Made by a program: the position numbers and the translations under genes. The notes under the pieces are model-generated. The model was given only the letters and a program-made list of their open reading frames with translations. It was not told where the DNA came from and did not search any database. From the NCBI GenBank assembly GCA_028095005.1, contig CM051461.1, forward strand, positions 60,059,840-60,123,839: 64,000 bases of DNA, read 5' to 3'. Positions 1-10,529 of the stretch are shown here, one piece after another (position 1 is the stretch's first letter; the number at the start of each line of letters is the position of its first letter). This DNA comes from Rhynchospora pubera (taxonomy: Eukaryota; Streptophyta; Magnoliopsida; Poales; Cyperaceae).

Positions 1-640
1 TTATTAGTTATTAGTTTCACATAGATGGATCCGGATCAGACTTGAACTCGAACTGTGCACGAACGCGCATCGTGAGCCAAGCGACTCATTCCGCTCGACC
101 AATACGATCTGTCCAGATGAGATTGAAGAGATGGATGGAAGGTGCTGCATTCAACTGGAGAAGAAGAATACTCCCTTTTGTGATCCAAAGTGTTAAAATC
201 AGATCTAGCGGACAAGAAGAGTAGTAGTGTGGACATGGGCATTGTATTCGATTCAACACAGACATTGATCCCTTCCTCTGAAAGCCTTTCTTCAAATGGG
301 AGAACAACAGAGAAAATGAACATGAAAGGAGTGTAAATGAGAAATAATAGTACCCTTGACAAATCAAAATCAGATTGAAGAGAAGCAGCGAGTTTCTTCA
401 AACAAAAAGAAAAAAAAAAGGAAGAGAAGAAGTGAGAGGCATGCATAGCCGATTGATTGGCGTTGAAGGGCCAGAAACGAAGTAGAAGGCTGATGACCTG
501 ATGTGATGATGAGTCCGGAAGCAAAGAAAGCGGGAGAAGTCAACACCCGCCGTTGGATGAGAGTGGGATGAGGAAGAATCGATCCAATGGATGAGGAGAA
601 CAGAGGGCAAAGTGGTAAAAGCGCACCTCATCTCCTCTGA
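1..640. other. Unassigned left-edge sequence
   Basis: Moderately GC-rich compared with what follows, with open frames on both strands of up to 162 codons (minus, 36-524). None of the translations resembles a family I recognise, and composition is serine/phenylalanine-rich as expected of the reverse of purine-rich DNA. It could be the 5' exon or leader of a gene lying to the left, or non-coding. I assign no function. Confidence 0.3.
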
Positions 641-1170
641 CTGTAAGACTGTAAGAGAGTATTTTACTATTTTTCTTTTTCGGTGTCAGAGAAAAATAAA
701 TGGAGCATTAGGTTTTTTTTTTTTTTTTGTCTCCTTCCCTTCCTAGATAAAGACTATCTTATTATTACTTCATAAAAAAGAGTTACCATCAATTCTATCA
801 TTAATTATGCTAGTAACAATTAAAATAACTTGAGGATTTAAATTCATATTAGTTTCTTTGGTTTTGGGTAAACAAGTTTTTTATCATTTTAATTTCTTTG
901 GTTTTGAGTAAACAAGTACAATAACATTAATTTTTTCCTAATTGTATTTGATTTATGGATCGGTTCAAATTGAACGGTGGCACACATGGATCAGATCGAG
1001 TCAGATATATTTCGATCCTTATCGTACGGGATGAATCGGACTGCCGGTCCATTGTGTACTTATTTATTTGTTTCGATAAAACTATGCTAATTTGTTCATG
1101 TATTTAATTTTCACTTAAATACGTGGATTTTACAACCAGCCCCTTTAATTTCTTTTTATTTTTTTTTACG
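641..1170. other. AT-rich intergenic sequence, nothing recognised
   Basis: Contains a poly-T run near 711-728 and a short direct repeat of a tttctttggttttg-type motif around 852 and 893. No gene, tRNA or clear element end is visible. Confidence 0.5.
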
Positions 1171-1569
1171 GAGCTGACAACTGCAATCAGAGATTAAGAC
1201 AATCAAACAATCAATGTCTAAAAATGTAAAATTTCGCTAATTACTATTTTTCAAAAATGGACAGCGCCTTCCTTCCCCGCTTCGCTCCTCCCTTCACCCT
1301 GCTTTACCCTCCTTCCAGTCACGCACCCATCCCCTTGCGCCTCTCCCGTCGCACTGCCCTCCCCTCGCGTCTCTCCCGTCGCACACACCTCCCTTCGCGC
1401 TTCTCTCCCATCGCTTCACCTCTTCGGATCACCCCTCCTTTCCGTCACCTCCAGCCGCGTCACCCCTCCTTCTCGTCACGTCGCCTCAGCTCATCAGCGT
1501 TTACTCGTAATAGATGGGCTGACATCTTCTAGAGATAATTAGTGAACTATTTGTAGTTTTGGTTTTTAA

Positions 1570-3190
1570 TTTAACGACAACTCTTCTTGCAGCATCCAAA
1601 GAACCACCTAGAATTGTGCGTATCAGTTTTAGAGTTGAGTGAGATGATACTCGGGTTAGACCCCAAGAACAGTAAATCCGGCAGCTGCTTCAAATAGATC
1701 ACGGCCGTCCTCCTTCCTTCATTATAATCCTTCTAGAATCGAAGGCATTTTTGCTTACCTGCCTCTCGGCTACTTTATCTATCCATTCTGAAAGTTCCAC
1801 TTTACTTACACATTCTAGCCCCCTTCTAATAAGCTCTGGACCCAAAGCGAAAGCTGTCTTTCTCCTTGGATGAACTGCCTTATATTGACCCGGGTTGGTA
1901 CCAGAAGAAGCAAGTGTATAAGTCTGCTATAGTTAAGAAGGTCTAGGAAACCTTGGAGAAACAACCTCCAAAAATGAGTCAACAAGAAGTTGAGCCTGCC
2001 AAGGTCGGGTATAAATTATAGTTTCAAAGTCAATCTACTCTACCAGGAACTCCACTACAAACTCAACTAGATATGAGTTTCTTAAATGGAATAAAGTTAC
2101 TCTGAAATCAATCCATTAGTGGCGGCTGGATCCTCTATGGCCAAGCAAGGGTATAAACTCATTCGATAGATCTGTCTGCTGGCACTATCCTTTTGCATTC
2201 GTTGGCCACCCTAGCCCATTGAGTGCTCTACCTCGGGCCATCGACATCATACGCTCTACTGAAATAGATTTCGCGGAAAACCAGCTATCTCCGATCTTGG
2301 TTGGCCTTTCATTGTGATATGTTATTTGGAACCTGGACTGGTGTCAACTTACCAACGGATGCTAGAAAGAATAGCTGAAGACTTCCCCTGCTGCATGCTG
2401 AATTTCCGAGTTGGAATTGAAAAATACCAACGTAAAGAGAGAAAAGGCAATTGGATTGAGAAAGCTCCGGAGAAAAGAAAGACTTAATCACCAGCGGGAG
2501 CAATTAGAGCAAAGGCAGCAGAGAACTAACTACCATATTATGTCGTGTTTGCGCACCAAGAGGAGTCCTTGCTTCTTTCAGTACATTCACAGTTCCTCTC
2601 AGAAAGATGAGAGAGACCGAGTAATGAAAGATCAGACTCAGCCTTCGTGGACGAACCTTGCGGAGAAGGATGGCTAAAACCTTTACCCATCCTTCTTTAC
2701 CTCACCTTTTATTTAGCAACCGAAAGGTATCTTCTTTCATTTCCTAGCAGTTTGGACAGTGTGTAATTTTCATCTTTTTGAACTGCGATTGACCGAAGAA
2801 CCCATTACTTACTAGGTTCTCTGGCTATGCACAGCTTAACGGACTTCACTCCAAAAGGTTCGCGATAGTCGATGCAGGCAAAGTACCATCTTTCTTTCGG
2901 ACAGGAAATTAAATTCCGTGCAAAGAAAATTCTAGTTCTTCAGAGGACCTTACTGCTCATTCTCTTCTGCATGAGGACAAACCAATCGAATAATCGACTA
3001 GTTTCTGGAGGGCCAGTAGAGAGAATGGAAGGAAAGTGGTAAAATAAGAATGATAGGTTTTTCCTCTGATATATCCCAATCGAAATTGGATTTGGACCTG
3101 CAGCATCTAACACCATCTCATTCATTCTATCCATCTCCTCATGTTTATTTTTGCACAATCTATCCATCTCCTCATGTTTATTTTTGCACA
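1570..3190. other. Probable nuclear insertion of mitochondrial DNA (NUMT)
   Basis: This stretch differs sharply from its surroundings: near-balanced base composition and no homopolymer-rich AT tracts. It contains a recognisable piece of plant mitochondrial 26S rRNA (2200-2314, minus strand). The AT-rich, repeat-laden nuclear style resumes on both sides. The rRNA piece is directly supported. The full extent is inferred from composition, and the insert may be several rearranged mitochondrial pieces or a scrap carried inside a larger element. No intact mitochondrial protein gene is seen. Confidence 0.55.
2200..2314 (-). pseudogene. rrn26: Fragment of mitochondrial 26S rRNA gene
   Basis: Read on the minus strand, the segment begins with the conserved large-subunit rRNA helix in which gaaaggccaa is followed by gagatagctggtt. 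It continues with tagagcgt, gatgtcgatggcccgaggta and tagagcactcaatgggc. This order corresponds to bacterial 23S rRNA domain II (the region around E. coli position 800-900), in the plant mitochondrial form. Only about 115 bases of a gene of about 3.3 kb are present, so it is a dead fragment. A chloroplast or nuclear LSU origin is less likely because of the gtcgatggcccgaggtag insertion typical of plant mitochondria. Confidence 0.75.
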
Positions 3191-3194
3191 AATG

Positions 3195-3905
3195 TAAAAA
3201 TAGATAATATCCTAGTAAAAACTAAATACTCCCTTAGCATACAAATAAACACTCCCTTATGATGTATAATAACGTAAATTTACATTATACTTCCTTAGTC
3301 GAAAATGAATATTCTCTTATATATATATATTTTTACTCCCATAAAATCATTAGTTACTCGCTTAAATTAACTACACATTTAAATCTATTACTTATTCTCT
3401 TATATTTATTATTTACTTCCTTACACACATTATTTACTCTATTTTTTGATATTAGTTACTCCATTAAATAAAAATGTGTATTTAATATTTATACTCCTTT
3501 TAAATTTATTAGATACTCCCTGCATGTTATTTAGTTACTCCCTTACCAGTAATTATATACTTTCGTAATATAAATAAAATGTTTCCTTATGACATACAAC
3601 TATGTGATTTATATAAAATCTTCTCTTATGAAAATATATATACTCCCCGAGTCAAATTGAAATACTCCCTTGATTATATTAATTACTCTCTTATATTGTT
3701 TACCTACTCACATAACAAAATACTTATTTCTATTTAATTGATACTACTTTCGTCTTATTAGTTACTCCCATCCCAATACTTATATACTCCCTTACCAATA
3801 TTTATATATTCTATAACAAAATATAAATAATTGTTCATTTAAACTTATTAGGTACTCTCTTATCCTCATTATTTACTTGTTGATATGTATTTATTTACTC
3901 CTAAC
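3195..3905. repeat. Degenerate field of ACTCCCTTA-type motifs
   Basis: The motif (t)actcccttA, with variants such as actctctta and acttcctta, recurs every 20-45 bases across about 700 bases (for example near 3228, 3249, 3288, 3664, 3786). The sequence between is AT-rich and unalike. It is not a clean tandem repeat and no open frame follows it. Open frames crossing it are artefacts of composition. Confidence 0.6.
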
Positions 3906-4375
3906 TCGTAGCAAAATCAGAACTAAAAATATATTTTCTCTTTTCATCCTTCTCGATCTCCACTTTCTTCTTTCAATACCAGATCTAATCATTTTTCTTC
4001 TCCTTCTCTACTCGCAAGGTAAGTACCTCATCGGATTTGAAAAGGTGGAGTTGTTCTTGATTGAGAGGTAAGGAGGTAGAGGAAAGGGAAAGGACGTGAG
4101 TCGGAGAAGAGAAAGAGCGTGCGTCAGAGGGAGAGGTGAGGAGAAGCGCGTGTCAGAGGATCACGTAAGGGGAGGGAGAGGTGAGAAGATGCACACATCA
4201 GGAGATCGCGTCAGGGGAGGGAGAGGAAAGAGGAGCGACTGACGTGAGACTCAGGAGGCGCGCTGTGATTGTTTGATTGCGCATCTCCTGATTGTAATAA
4301 TAAGCAATTTCCTTTTTTTTTTAGTAGGCGATTTTTTATAGAAATTACTACTTATTATCTATCAAATTGCCATCC
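3906..4375. other. Pyrimidine-rich then purine-rich spacer
   Basis: CT-rich sequence (about 3930-4015) is followed by strongly GA-rich sequence (about 4060-4265), giving an imperfect inverted character. gattgtttgattg at 4267-4279 is the reverse complement of caatcaaacaatc at 1200-1212. No gene is seen. Confidence 0.4.
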
Positions 4376-4589
4376 AGACCATCCAATTTAATCGGCACCC
4401 TTCATTTTCTGTGTGTCTCCATCGAAGCGTTGTTCGCTCCATCGCGTCTCCCCTCCCCTTCCGTCCCTTTCTTTATTCCGCCATCCTCCCTCCTCTTCCC
4501 TCTTTTTTTTTTGCGCATTCTCTCATTTTCCTTCCTTCTCTCTCATCTTCCCTTTTATTATCTACTAATTTCTTCTTTCTCAGTTTTGT

Positions 4590-5190
4590 TGAATATCTAT
4601 TCAATTTATTTGTTATACCTTTTCAATTTAGTTGTTATATATGTTCTTTTTATTTGTCATATATGTTCAAATTATTTTGTTATATATGTTCATTTTATTT
4701 GTTGTATATGTTCAATTTATTGTTATATATGCTCATTTTATATGTCATATATGTTCATTTTATTTGTTATTTCTATTTTATATATGTTCGCTTTTATTTG
4801 TTAAATCTGTTCAATTTATTTGTAATATCTGTCATTTTATTTATTATATCTGTTCAATTTATGTTCAATTTTTATTTTTTTTGTACGAGTCATCATGTTT
4901 GTTACATCTGTTCAATTAATTTGTTGTAACTGTTCAATTTATTTGCTGTTAAATTTATTTGTCATTTCTGTCCAGTTTATTTGCTCATTTTTACTTTTTG
5001 TATGAGTTCACATTGTTTGTTACATCTGTACTGTTTATTTGCTATTTATGTTCAATTAGTTGTTATATATGTTCAGTTTATTTATTATGTATGTTCATTT
5101 TTGTTCTTGTACATATACACTTTGATTATATGTTCATATTATCTTTGTATATGTTCAATTTATTGTTGTATACTTGTATATGTTCATTTA
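4590..5190. repeat. Degenerate tandem repeat of a TTATTTGTTATATATGTTCA-like unit
   Basis: A unit of about 20-27 bases built from tttatttgtta and tatatgttcaa is reiterated about 25 times with substitutions and variable spacing. All reading frames stay open for long distances because the unit lacks stops, yielding hydrophobic artefact peptides rich in YICSF. It is flanked by a CT-rich block on the left (4430-4560) and a GA-rich block on the right (5200-5410). Confidence 0.75.
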
Positions 5191-5786
5191 AAAGGTAGAG
5201 TTCATGGAAAAAAATCTGACAGAGAAAGGAGGAGAGGAGGTGAGGCATAGAAAAATAAGCATGATGGAATGAAGGAGATAAGAGGGAAGGAGAGGAGGCG
5301 AGGCAGAGAAAAGGACGAGGGAAGGGAGTTTTTTCGATTCGCTGGAGGAGCGCTAGCGATGCGCGGAAAAGAAAATCGCGAGAGGAAAGGGAAGGAAGGA
5401 GTTGGATGACACGGATATTTTTTCGCTGGATGACGGTTATCATTTCCGATTTTTTATTTGCTTAAACTTATTGGATTATTTATACTGTTTGGACCCGCTA
5501 CATATAACTAAACTTAGTTTGTAATAATTTATACTCTAGTTTAACATATAAAGCCCACGGGCGTTTATTCTAAAAAAACGTACCGAGGAAATGCGAGGTA
5601 ATGGTAAGGAGAAGCAATAACTTGTTCAAATTAAGTTGCTTCTGGGAAATGTTTAAGAGGTATATAAATATAAAATGACAAACAATCAGACTACATGATG
5701 TCAATTATTATTATATAAAACTATTTTCACCTCCACTGTAATTTTGTAAAGAATGCAATAATTGGAAACACATTCACATGCAATAT

Positions 5787-6193
5787 GAGAATTGCTAGTG
5801 TCCTATATATATAGGACGGATGGGTCCGTCCAATATGATCGTTTTCACGTTTTTAAATTTCAAATGACCGATCCGAACCGTTCAATATGTTCTCCATATT
5901 GAAAACTTATAAGAAACCAATTTTTACATTTTTTCGAGTTTTTTTACTATTTTTTTTACTATTTTTGAAAATTCATGATATAAACGTTATGGGTCGTCCA
6001 ATAACAATGATTTTCTAAAATACCAAAAAAATAGTAAAAAATTTCGAAAAAATGTAAAAATTGGTTTCTTATAAGTTTTCAATAAGGAGAACATATTGAA
6101 CGGTTCGGATCGGTTATTTGAAATTTAAAAATGTAAAAACGATCGTATTGGACGGAGTCCATCCGTCCAATATATTAGATTCTAGCATTTCTC
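5787..6193. mobile_element. Foldback MITE (gctag-end family), copy 1
   Basis: About 190-base arms are inverted copies of each other: gaccgatccgaaccgttcaa on the left reappears as its complement near 6095-6115. The ttggtttcttataagttttcaa segment and the ccgtccaatat segment are likewise mirrored. The outer ends read gagaattgctag and ctagcatttctc. There is no coding capacity. Related copies occur at 18.2-19.7, 37.2 and 50.4 kb. Confidence 0.8.
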
Positions 6194-6408
6194 TATATAT
6201 ATTGGAGGACAAATCAAAACAGAACTAATTATACTCGAACAAATTCTTTGGATCTCGACACTAATTGAACTTTGGGCCGGAAATAACTTCACTTTTTGTC
6301 CTCTACTGAAAAAAAACGAAAAGTCATTGTTTTTTATTCTTATCCCAAAATTTAGCCTAGGAAGTGTCACAAATATTTGCACCAACAAACAGTTTTGTAT
6401 CTGATGAG

Positions 6409-6735
6409 TAGGCCTGTCAAAATTCCGTTCTGCCATGGTGTTTCGTTCCGTTCCGTCCGAACAGAACGTTAATCAAAATAAAAAATCAATTCCGTTTCTG
6501 AAAACGGAACGGAATTTAAATGAAGAGAACGAACGGAACGTAAACGAAACATGGAAATGGACGAAAATGAGCTGAAATCAATAGAAAATGGAGGACGGAA
6601 CGTTAAACAAAATAGAAATCTGTTCCGTTTGTTGAAACGGAACGGAAACGGAACAGATTTCTATTCCGTCGACTGGAATGAAATGGAAGTGGAATAGCCC
6701 ATTTTCGTGTTCCGTTTTCATGTTTGAAAGGCCTA
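6409..6735. mobile_element. hAT-type MITE rich in AACGGAACGG motifs
   Basis: The ends are taggcctgtcaaa and its inverted copy tttgaaaggccta. They are flanked by 8-base direct repeats with one mismatch, ctgatgag (6401-6408) and cttatgag (6736-6743), as expected of hAT elements. The interior repeats ttccgtt/aacggaa on both strands. It is non-coding, 327 bp. Confidence 0.75.
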
Positions 6736-6877
6736 CTTATGAGCAATTAAAGTACTTCCGAAAAAATCAAACCGTCACGTACCGGGAGTAAAAAAAAGTG
6801 GAAAAAGAACACTAGCTTGCACATGTCTAACAAAAATCAAATACTCTTTCTTTTTGTATTACTAATTATTAAAGTCA

Positions 6878-7261
6878 TTATAAATTAGCCATTCTAACGT
6901 CGACTTCGACACTTGACTCAATTTTAATCTCTGTAATCTTCTTCACCACCTCCTTTGTGCTGATCAGCTGGATAACCCTCTTGTGTATCCTCAACTCAAA
7001 CCTATCCCAGGTGTTCGTACCTTCACCGCATGGAGATTTGCGGGTGGTGATGTGAAGCACCTTGATTGGCATGCGAACCGGTCCCTTAACCCGGACCTGC
7101 TTATCCTTGGCTCCCTTCACCAGATCTGCACACACTTTCTCGAGGCTTTTGACGTCGCGAGACGAAAGCGTGATGTGGATGCGGTTCAGCTGATCTTGAG
7201 GCTCCTCTACGCCAAGCTTCGTTGTCGGTTTCATCGCCCCGTATCCCGCTACAGCTGCCAT
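6878..7261 (-). CDS. RPS20: 40S ribosomal protein S20 (uS10), intronless copy
   Basis: This encodes a small-subunit ribosomal protein of 127 residues that binds 18S rRNA in the head of the cytosolic 40S subunit. The start at 7261 gives the family's N-terminus, MAAVAGYGAMKPTTKLG, followed by the conserved RIHITLSSRDVKSLEKVC, the VRVKGPVRMP strand and the invariant loop TTRKSPCGEGTNTWDRFELR. Length is normal for plants. The in-frame extension upstream of this ATG is leader sequence. The last 35 residues (VIQLISTKEVVKKITEIKIE onward, ending VRMANL) diverge clearly from the usual plant tail, while the first 90 are near-consensus. Plant S20 genes normally have introns, so this uninterrupted frame suggests a retrocopy. 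The intact frame and the promoter elements argue that it could still be expressed. It stands alone with MITEs on either side. Confidence 0.9.
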   Translation of the reverse strand: MAAVAGYGAMKPTTKLGVEEPQDQLNRIHITLSSRDVKSLEKVCADLVKGAKDKQVRVKGPVRMPIKVLHITTRKSPCGEGTNTWDRFELRIHKRVIQLISTKEVVKKITEIKIESSVEVDVRMANL

Positions 7262-7329
7262 TGTGGCTTCTTCGCTCTTGATCTCTCTGCTACGAGTGCT
7301 CAAATTGTGGCGCTGTGGCTTAGGTTTCG

Positions 7330-7375
7330 CTAGGTATTGCACAATGCTTTAATTAGTTTATTTATATTTTATAGT
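7330..7375 (-). promoter_or_regulatory. TATA box and telo-box-like element of the S20 gene
   Basis: On the minus strand actataaaatataaat lies about 105 bases upstream of the S20 start codon. It is followed about 35 bases downstream by gcgaaacctaagcc, close to the aaaccctaa telo-box common in plant ribosomal protein promoters. Spacing fits a leader of about 70-80 bases. This is inference from motif and spacing only. Confidence 0.5.
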
Positions 7376-7725
7376 GGTGATCTAATTAGGCTGATGATAC
7401 AATATCACGGGCTTTTTGGTAAGTGATGAAAAAGTTTACGAGATTTAGGCATTTAGAATCTAGATATATACATTCTAAATTAGGATATCGAGATTTAAGC
7501 CCATCCAAATAAGGCTTTTAAAAATAAATAATTTATTTTTTTGGCATGAATTAACACATGCAGGAGACTTAATTTTATATATTGGTTTTGTATTGGTGGC
7601 CTAATTAGGCGGACATAATGCATGGGATGCAAAATTTTCTAGATTTGGGCTTTGAGCTATGTATATTTAGGCTATACCAAAATAAGGCTTTTAAAAACAA
7701 ACAATTTTAATGTGAGATGAATTGG
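7375..7725. repeat. Two diverged direct copies of a segment of about 220 bp
   Basis: gtggtgatctaattaggc, then gatttaggc, and ataaggcttttaaaaa followed by a/t-rich sequence occur once from about 7375 to 7545. They recur as ttggtggcctaattaggc and ataaggcttttaaaaa from about 7590 to 7715. It is old, non-coding and of unknown origin. Confidence 0.55.
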
Positions 7726-7942
7726 TGATACTGGGACTTTTCACGATGTTAATTGCATTTTACGTCTGTCTGGTTGGGCTGCAATTGCACATGGCCCAAG
7801 TGCCCCCATATGCTGATCGATCTATCTACATTAATTAACAAATACAATACTGCAGTTTTCTCATTTTTTTTCGTCATTATGTAAATATGCGTTGCATTTT
7901 GGTGCTAGTGGATCAGGTTTTTAATTAGAGATGACGGTTGAG

Positions 7943-8201
7943 TAGGGCTGTATAACGCCTAAAACGACTACAAAAATGATCATTTTTGTTAACCGTTTCG
8001 TTTTGAAAATGAAATTGACTATCCATTTGCGTTAACCGTTTCGTTTTGGACGAAACATTCGAAATTACGAAAATACCACGAAAATACACATGGACGAAAC
8101 CATTTCAACCTTTCGTTAACCGTTTCGTTTTTGAAACGCAACTAAAATCTTTTAACCGTGAAACGAAAGGACGGTCCAAACGGTGACCGTTTTCACACCT
8201 A
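7943..8201. mobile_element. hAT-like MITE rich in AACCGTTTCGTTTT motifs
   Basis: It begins tagggctgtataacg and ends ccgttttcacaccta. The interior repeats ttaaccgtttcgtttt and its complement at least five times. The same motif fills the better-delimited element at 56296-56574. A convincing 8-base target duplication is not visible, so the ends are less certain than for its relatives. Confidence 0.55.
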
Positions 8202-8204
8202 GTC

Positions 8205-8660
8205 AAGAGAGTGTTGTAATAAACAATTTTTTTTTTAATGAAAAAAGTGATGAGTAGTATAAGCTCACTTGTTTTAAAAAAATTGCATTTGAAATCAATT
8301 AAAAATATTATTTCTTTATCACCTATGATTGCAGCAGATGATTCTCCTTTGATAGCTAGGTCAAATATCAGAGTTTTCATTGAATAGGAGATCTTCTATT
8401 TTATATTTTGATCGGCAATATTTGATTATTTCCCTTAAGTTAAAAGAAATTGGCAACACTTCCATCTGTCATATACATGCTAACTTTACCACACAGAATT
8501 ACAGAGCCTGCTAACTTTACCACCTTGGCAGGCTCTGGCTACTTCATCAAAGAAAAAGAAAAAGAAAAAAAAAACTGTCGAGTATTCTGTTGTTAATTCA
8601 TGGTAATTGGTATCTACTCTTCAAACAAATAACATCTAAGCATCCACAGACTTCAAACAA
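8205..8660. other. AT-rich intergenic sequence, nothing recognised
   Basis: Contains a short tandem of gctaactttaccac (two copies, near 8480 and 8510) and an A-rich run at 8550-8575. No gene is seen. Confidence 0.5.
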
Positions 8661-8745
8661 GCTCTTTATAGGCCCAGCGGCTGACACAGTCTATTTCAAT
8701 CTCCTCTCTCACTACAAACCCTAGCCGCACTTTCTTTTCTTTGAT
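8660..8745 (+). promoter_or_regulatory. Orphan promoter-like stretch with GGCCCA and telo-box
   Basis: tttataggcccagcgg at about 8665-8680 combines a TATA-like tract with a GGCCCA (site II-like) motif. It is followed 40 bases later by acaaaccctagccgc, a perfect telo-box. This pairing is typical of plant translation-gene promoters. No coding sequence follows, so it is either a relic or the start of a non-coding transcript. Confidence 0.3.
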
Positions 8746-8755
8746 CCCGACTTTC

Positions 8756-8975
8756 TTTAAATTCATCCCTTAACGTGTTTAACTGAAAACAAAAATATGA
8801 AAATTCAATTTTAAGATGCATCTAATTGAACTCATAATTCATGTAATTAATTCCTTGAGATGTTTAACTGAACACAGAAACGTAAAACTTCATATTATCA
8901 CTGCATCTAATTGAATACATAATTGGTTTAACTCATCCCTTAACGCATCTAACTGAACATAAAAATCCATCCATT
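8756..8975 (+). repeat. Three degenerate tandem units with ATCTAACTGAA motif
   Basis: Three units of about 70-90 bases each carry a ttaac...gtttaactgaaca-like motif followed by gcatctaattgaa. They are diverged copies without coding capacity. Confidence 0.5.
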
Positions 8976-9127
8976 TGATGACATCATCGCGCAAAAAAAA
9001 AATTATGATGACGTCATCGCGAAAATGATGATGTCAGCGAGCGAAAAATCAAGATCTGGGCTTCCAAAAAGTCCATAATTTATCGTCTCTAGTGATGGTG
9101 GATGCTTTAGATATTATTTTATTGGAC

Positions 9128-10522
9128 CGAAATTATTTTATATAGAATTTTTGACACAAAAAATTTTAATAGAAAGAATTATTTATTTTTTTTTTAATAA
9201 GAAGAAAGTTCGAACGCGTTTTATAAAAGCGTACAGTCTCTCTCCTTCGTACGCGTTTATGAAACGCGCTCGAAGGCTTCGAGCGCGTTTTATAAACGAG
9301 TAGGAAGGAGAGAGCTTCAGTTACGCCTGAAAAGGCTGGTCAGACTTTCGTACGCATTTATAAAACGCGTTCGGAGCCTTCGAGCGCGTTTTATAAACGG
9401 GTAGGAAGGCGTAAATTTTTCGAAATTGAGTTATTACCATTTTTTTTCAAAATTAATAGAAAAATTAATGTGAAAAATTAAGTTAAATTTATTTTTAAGA
9501 TTAAGATTAAATTTACAATTTTTAAAATATCACATTTAATTTCATATTAATCTTATTTAAAAATGACATTAGAATATTAATTTTGACATTAATATCATTT
9601 TGTTTGAATAACTATCAAAAAAGTCACTTAATTTACTGCATTTCTCTTTTTAATGATTAATTTATGATTTTAAAAACTTTTTTAGTAGTTTAGAGTGGTT
9701 TTTAGGTTTGCAAACTTTCAAAGTGAATTTTGGAGGTCTAGAGAGCGTTTTTTGGCTCCGAAAATGGTCGTTACGTGGTTTTACCCCGGTAACATGTGTA
9801 GATCTCGTCACGAGCTTTCCGGATTGTGCTCGATCGCCCCAAACGGACCTTCCTATCAAAAGTTAAGCCTGTTTAAAGTTTTAATGTTCAAAAATTTTTA
9901 AAAAATTTATATTTTAATTATTTCCATATTATATATTTTTTATTATATATGGCTAACATAAAATAAAAAAAGAGAAGAGACTACAATTCAAAAGATAAGT
10001 ATGTAAAATTACAGGGTCGTCGGTGAATAATTATTCAAATAAAATGATATTATACACATGTTCAAAAAAAAAATGTGCAATTAAATGCATCTTTAATTGG
10101 AAATAAAATTTTGATACATCTATTTAATACATCTTTAATTGGAAATAAAATTTTGAGAATTTTGTAAATATGAAACATGCAGGGACCTTATTGCAAAATA
10201 TTATTTTTAATAAGTTAAATGTTTTGGTTTGAATGAAAAATATGAAAAACTAATAACACGTTTATAAAACGCGCTCGAAGGCTCCGAACGCGTTTTATAA
10301 ACGCGTACGAAGGTCTGACCAGCCTTTTCAGGCGTAACTGAAGCTCTCTTCTTACCCGTTTATAAAACGCGTTCGAAGCCTTCGAGCGCGTTTTATAAAC
10401 GCGTACGAAGGAGAGAGACTGTACGCTTTTATAAAACGCGTTCGAACTTTCTTCTTATTAAAAAAAAAATAAATAATTCTTTCTATTAAAATTTTTTGCG
10501 TCTGAATTCTTGTATAAAATAA
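9128..10522. mobile_element. Foldback transposon with arms of about 270 bp
   Basis: The left arm (about 9128-9400) and right arm (about 10258-10522) are near-perfect inverted copies. Shared blocks include accgaaattattttata, aagttcgaacgcgtttta, cagttacgcctgaaaaggct and ggtcaga. Each arm contains several smaller palindromes of the form cgtttataaaacgcg ... cgcgttttataaacg, so the arms are themselves foldback-rich. The 850-base centre is AT-rich and non-coding. The exact ends and target duplication are unclear. A MULE-like or Foldback-type non-autonomous element is the likeliest class. Confidence 0.8.
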
Positions 10523-10529
10523 TTTCGGT

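Noticed and set aside
1257..1532. 91-codon frame rich in Ser, Pro, Arg, Leu
   Set aside because: The DNA is a CT-rich imperfect repeat (ctctcccgtcgca units); the peptide is a product of composition and matches no family.
4367..5250. Overlapping long hydrophobic frames that look like membrane proteins
   Set aside because: All three frames stay open through the same degenerate repeat, so the YICSF-type peptides are artefacts of a unit lacking stop codons.
6983..7333. 116-codon plus-strand frame
   Set aside because: It is the antisense shadow of the S20 ribosomal protein gene.
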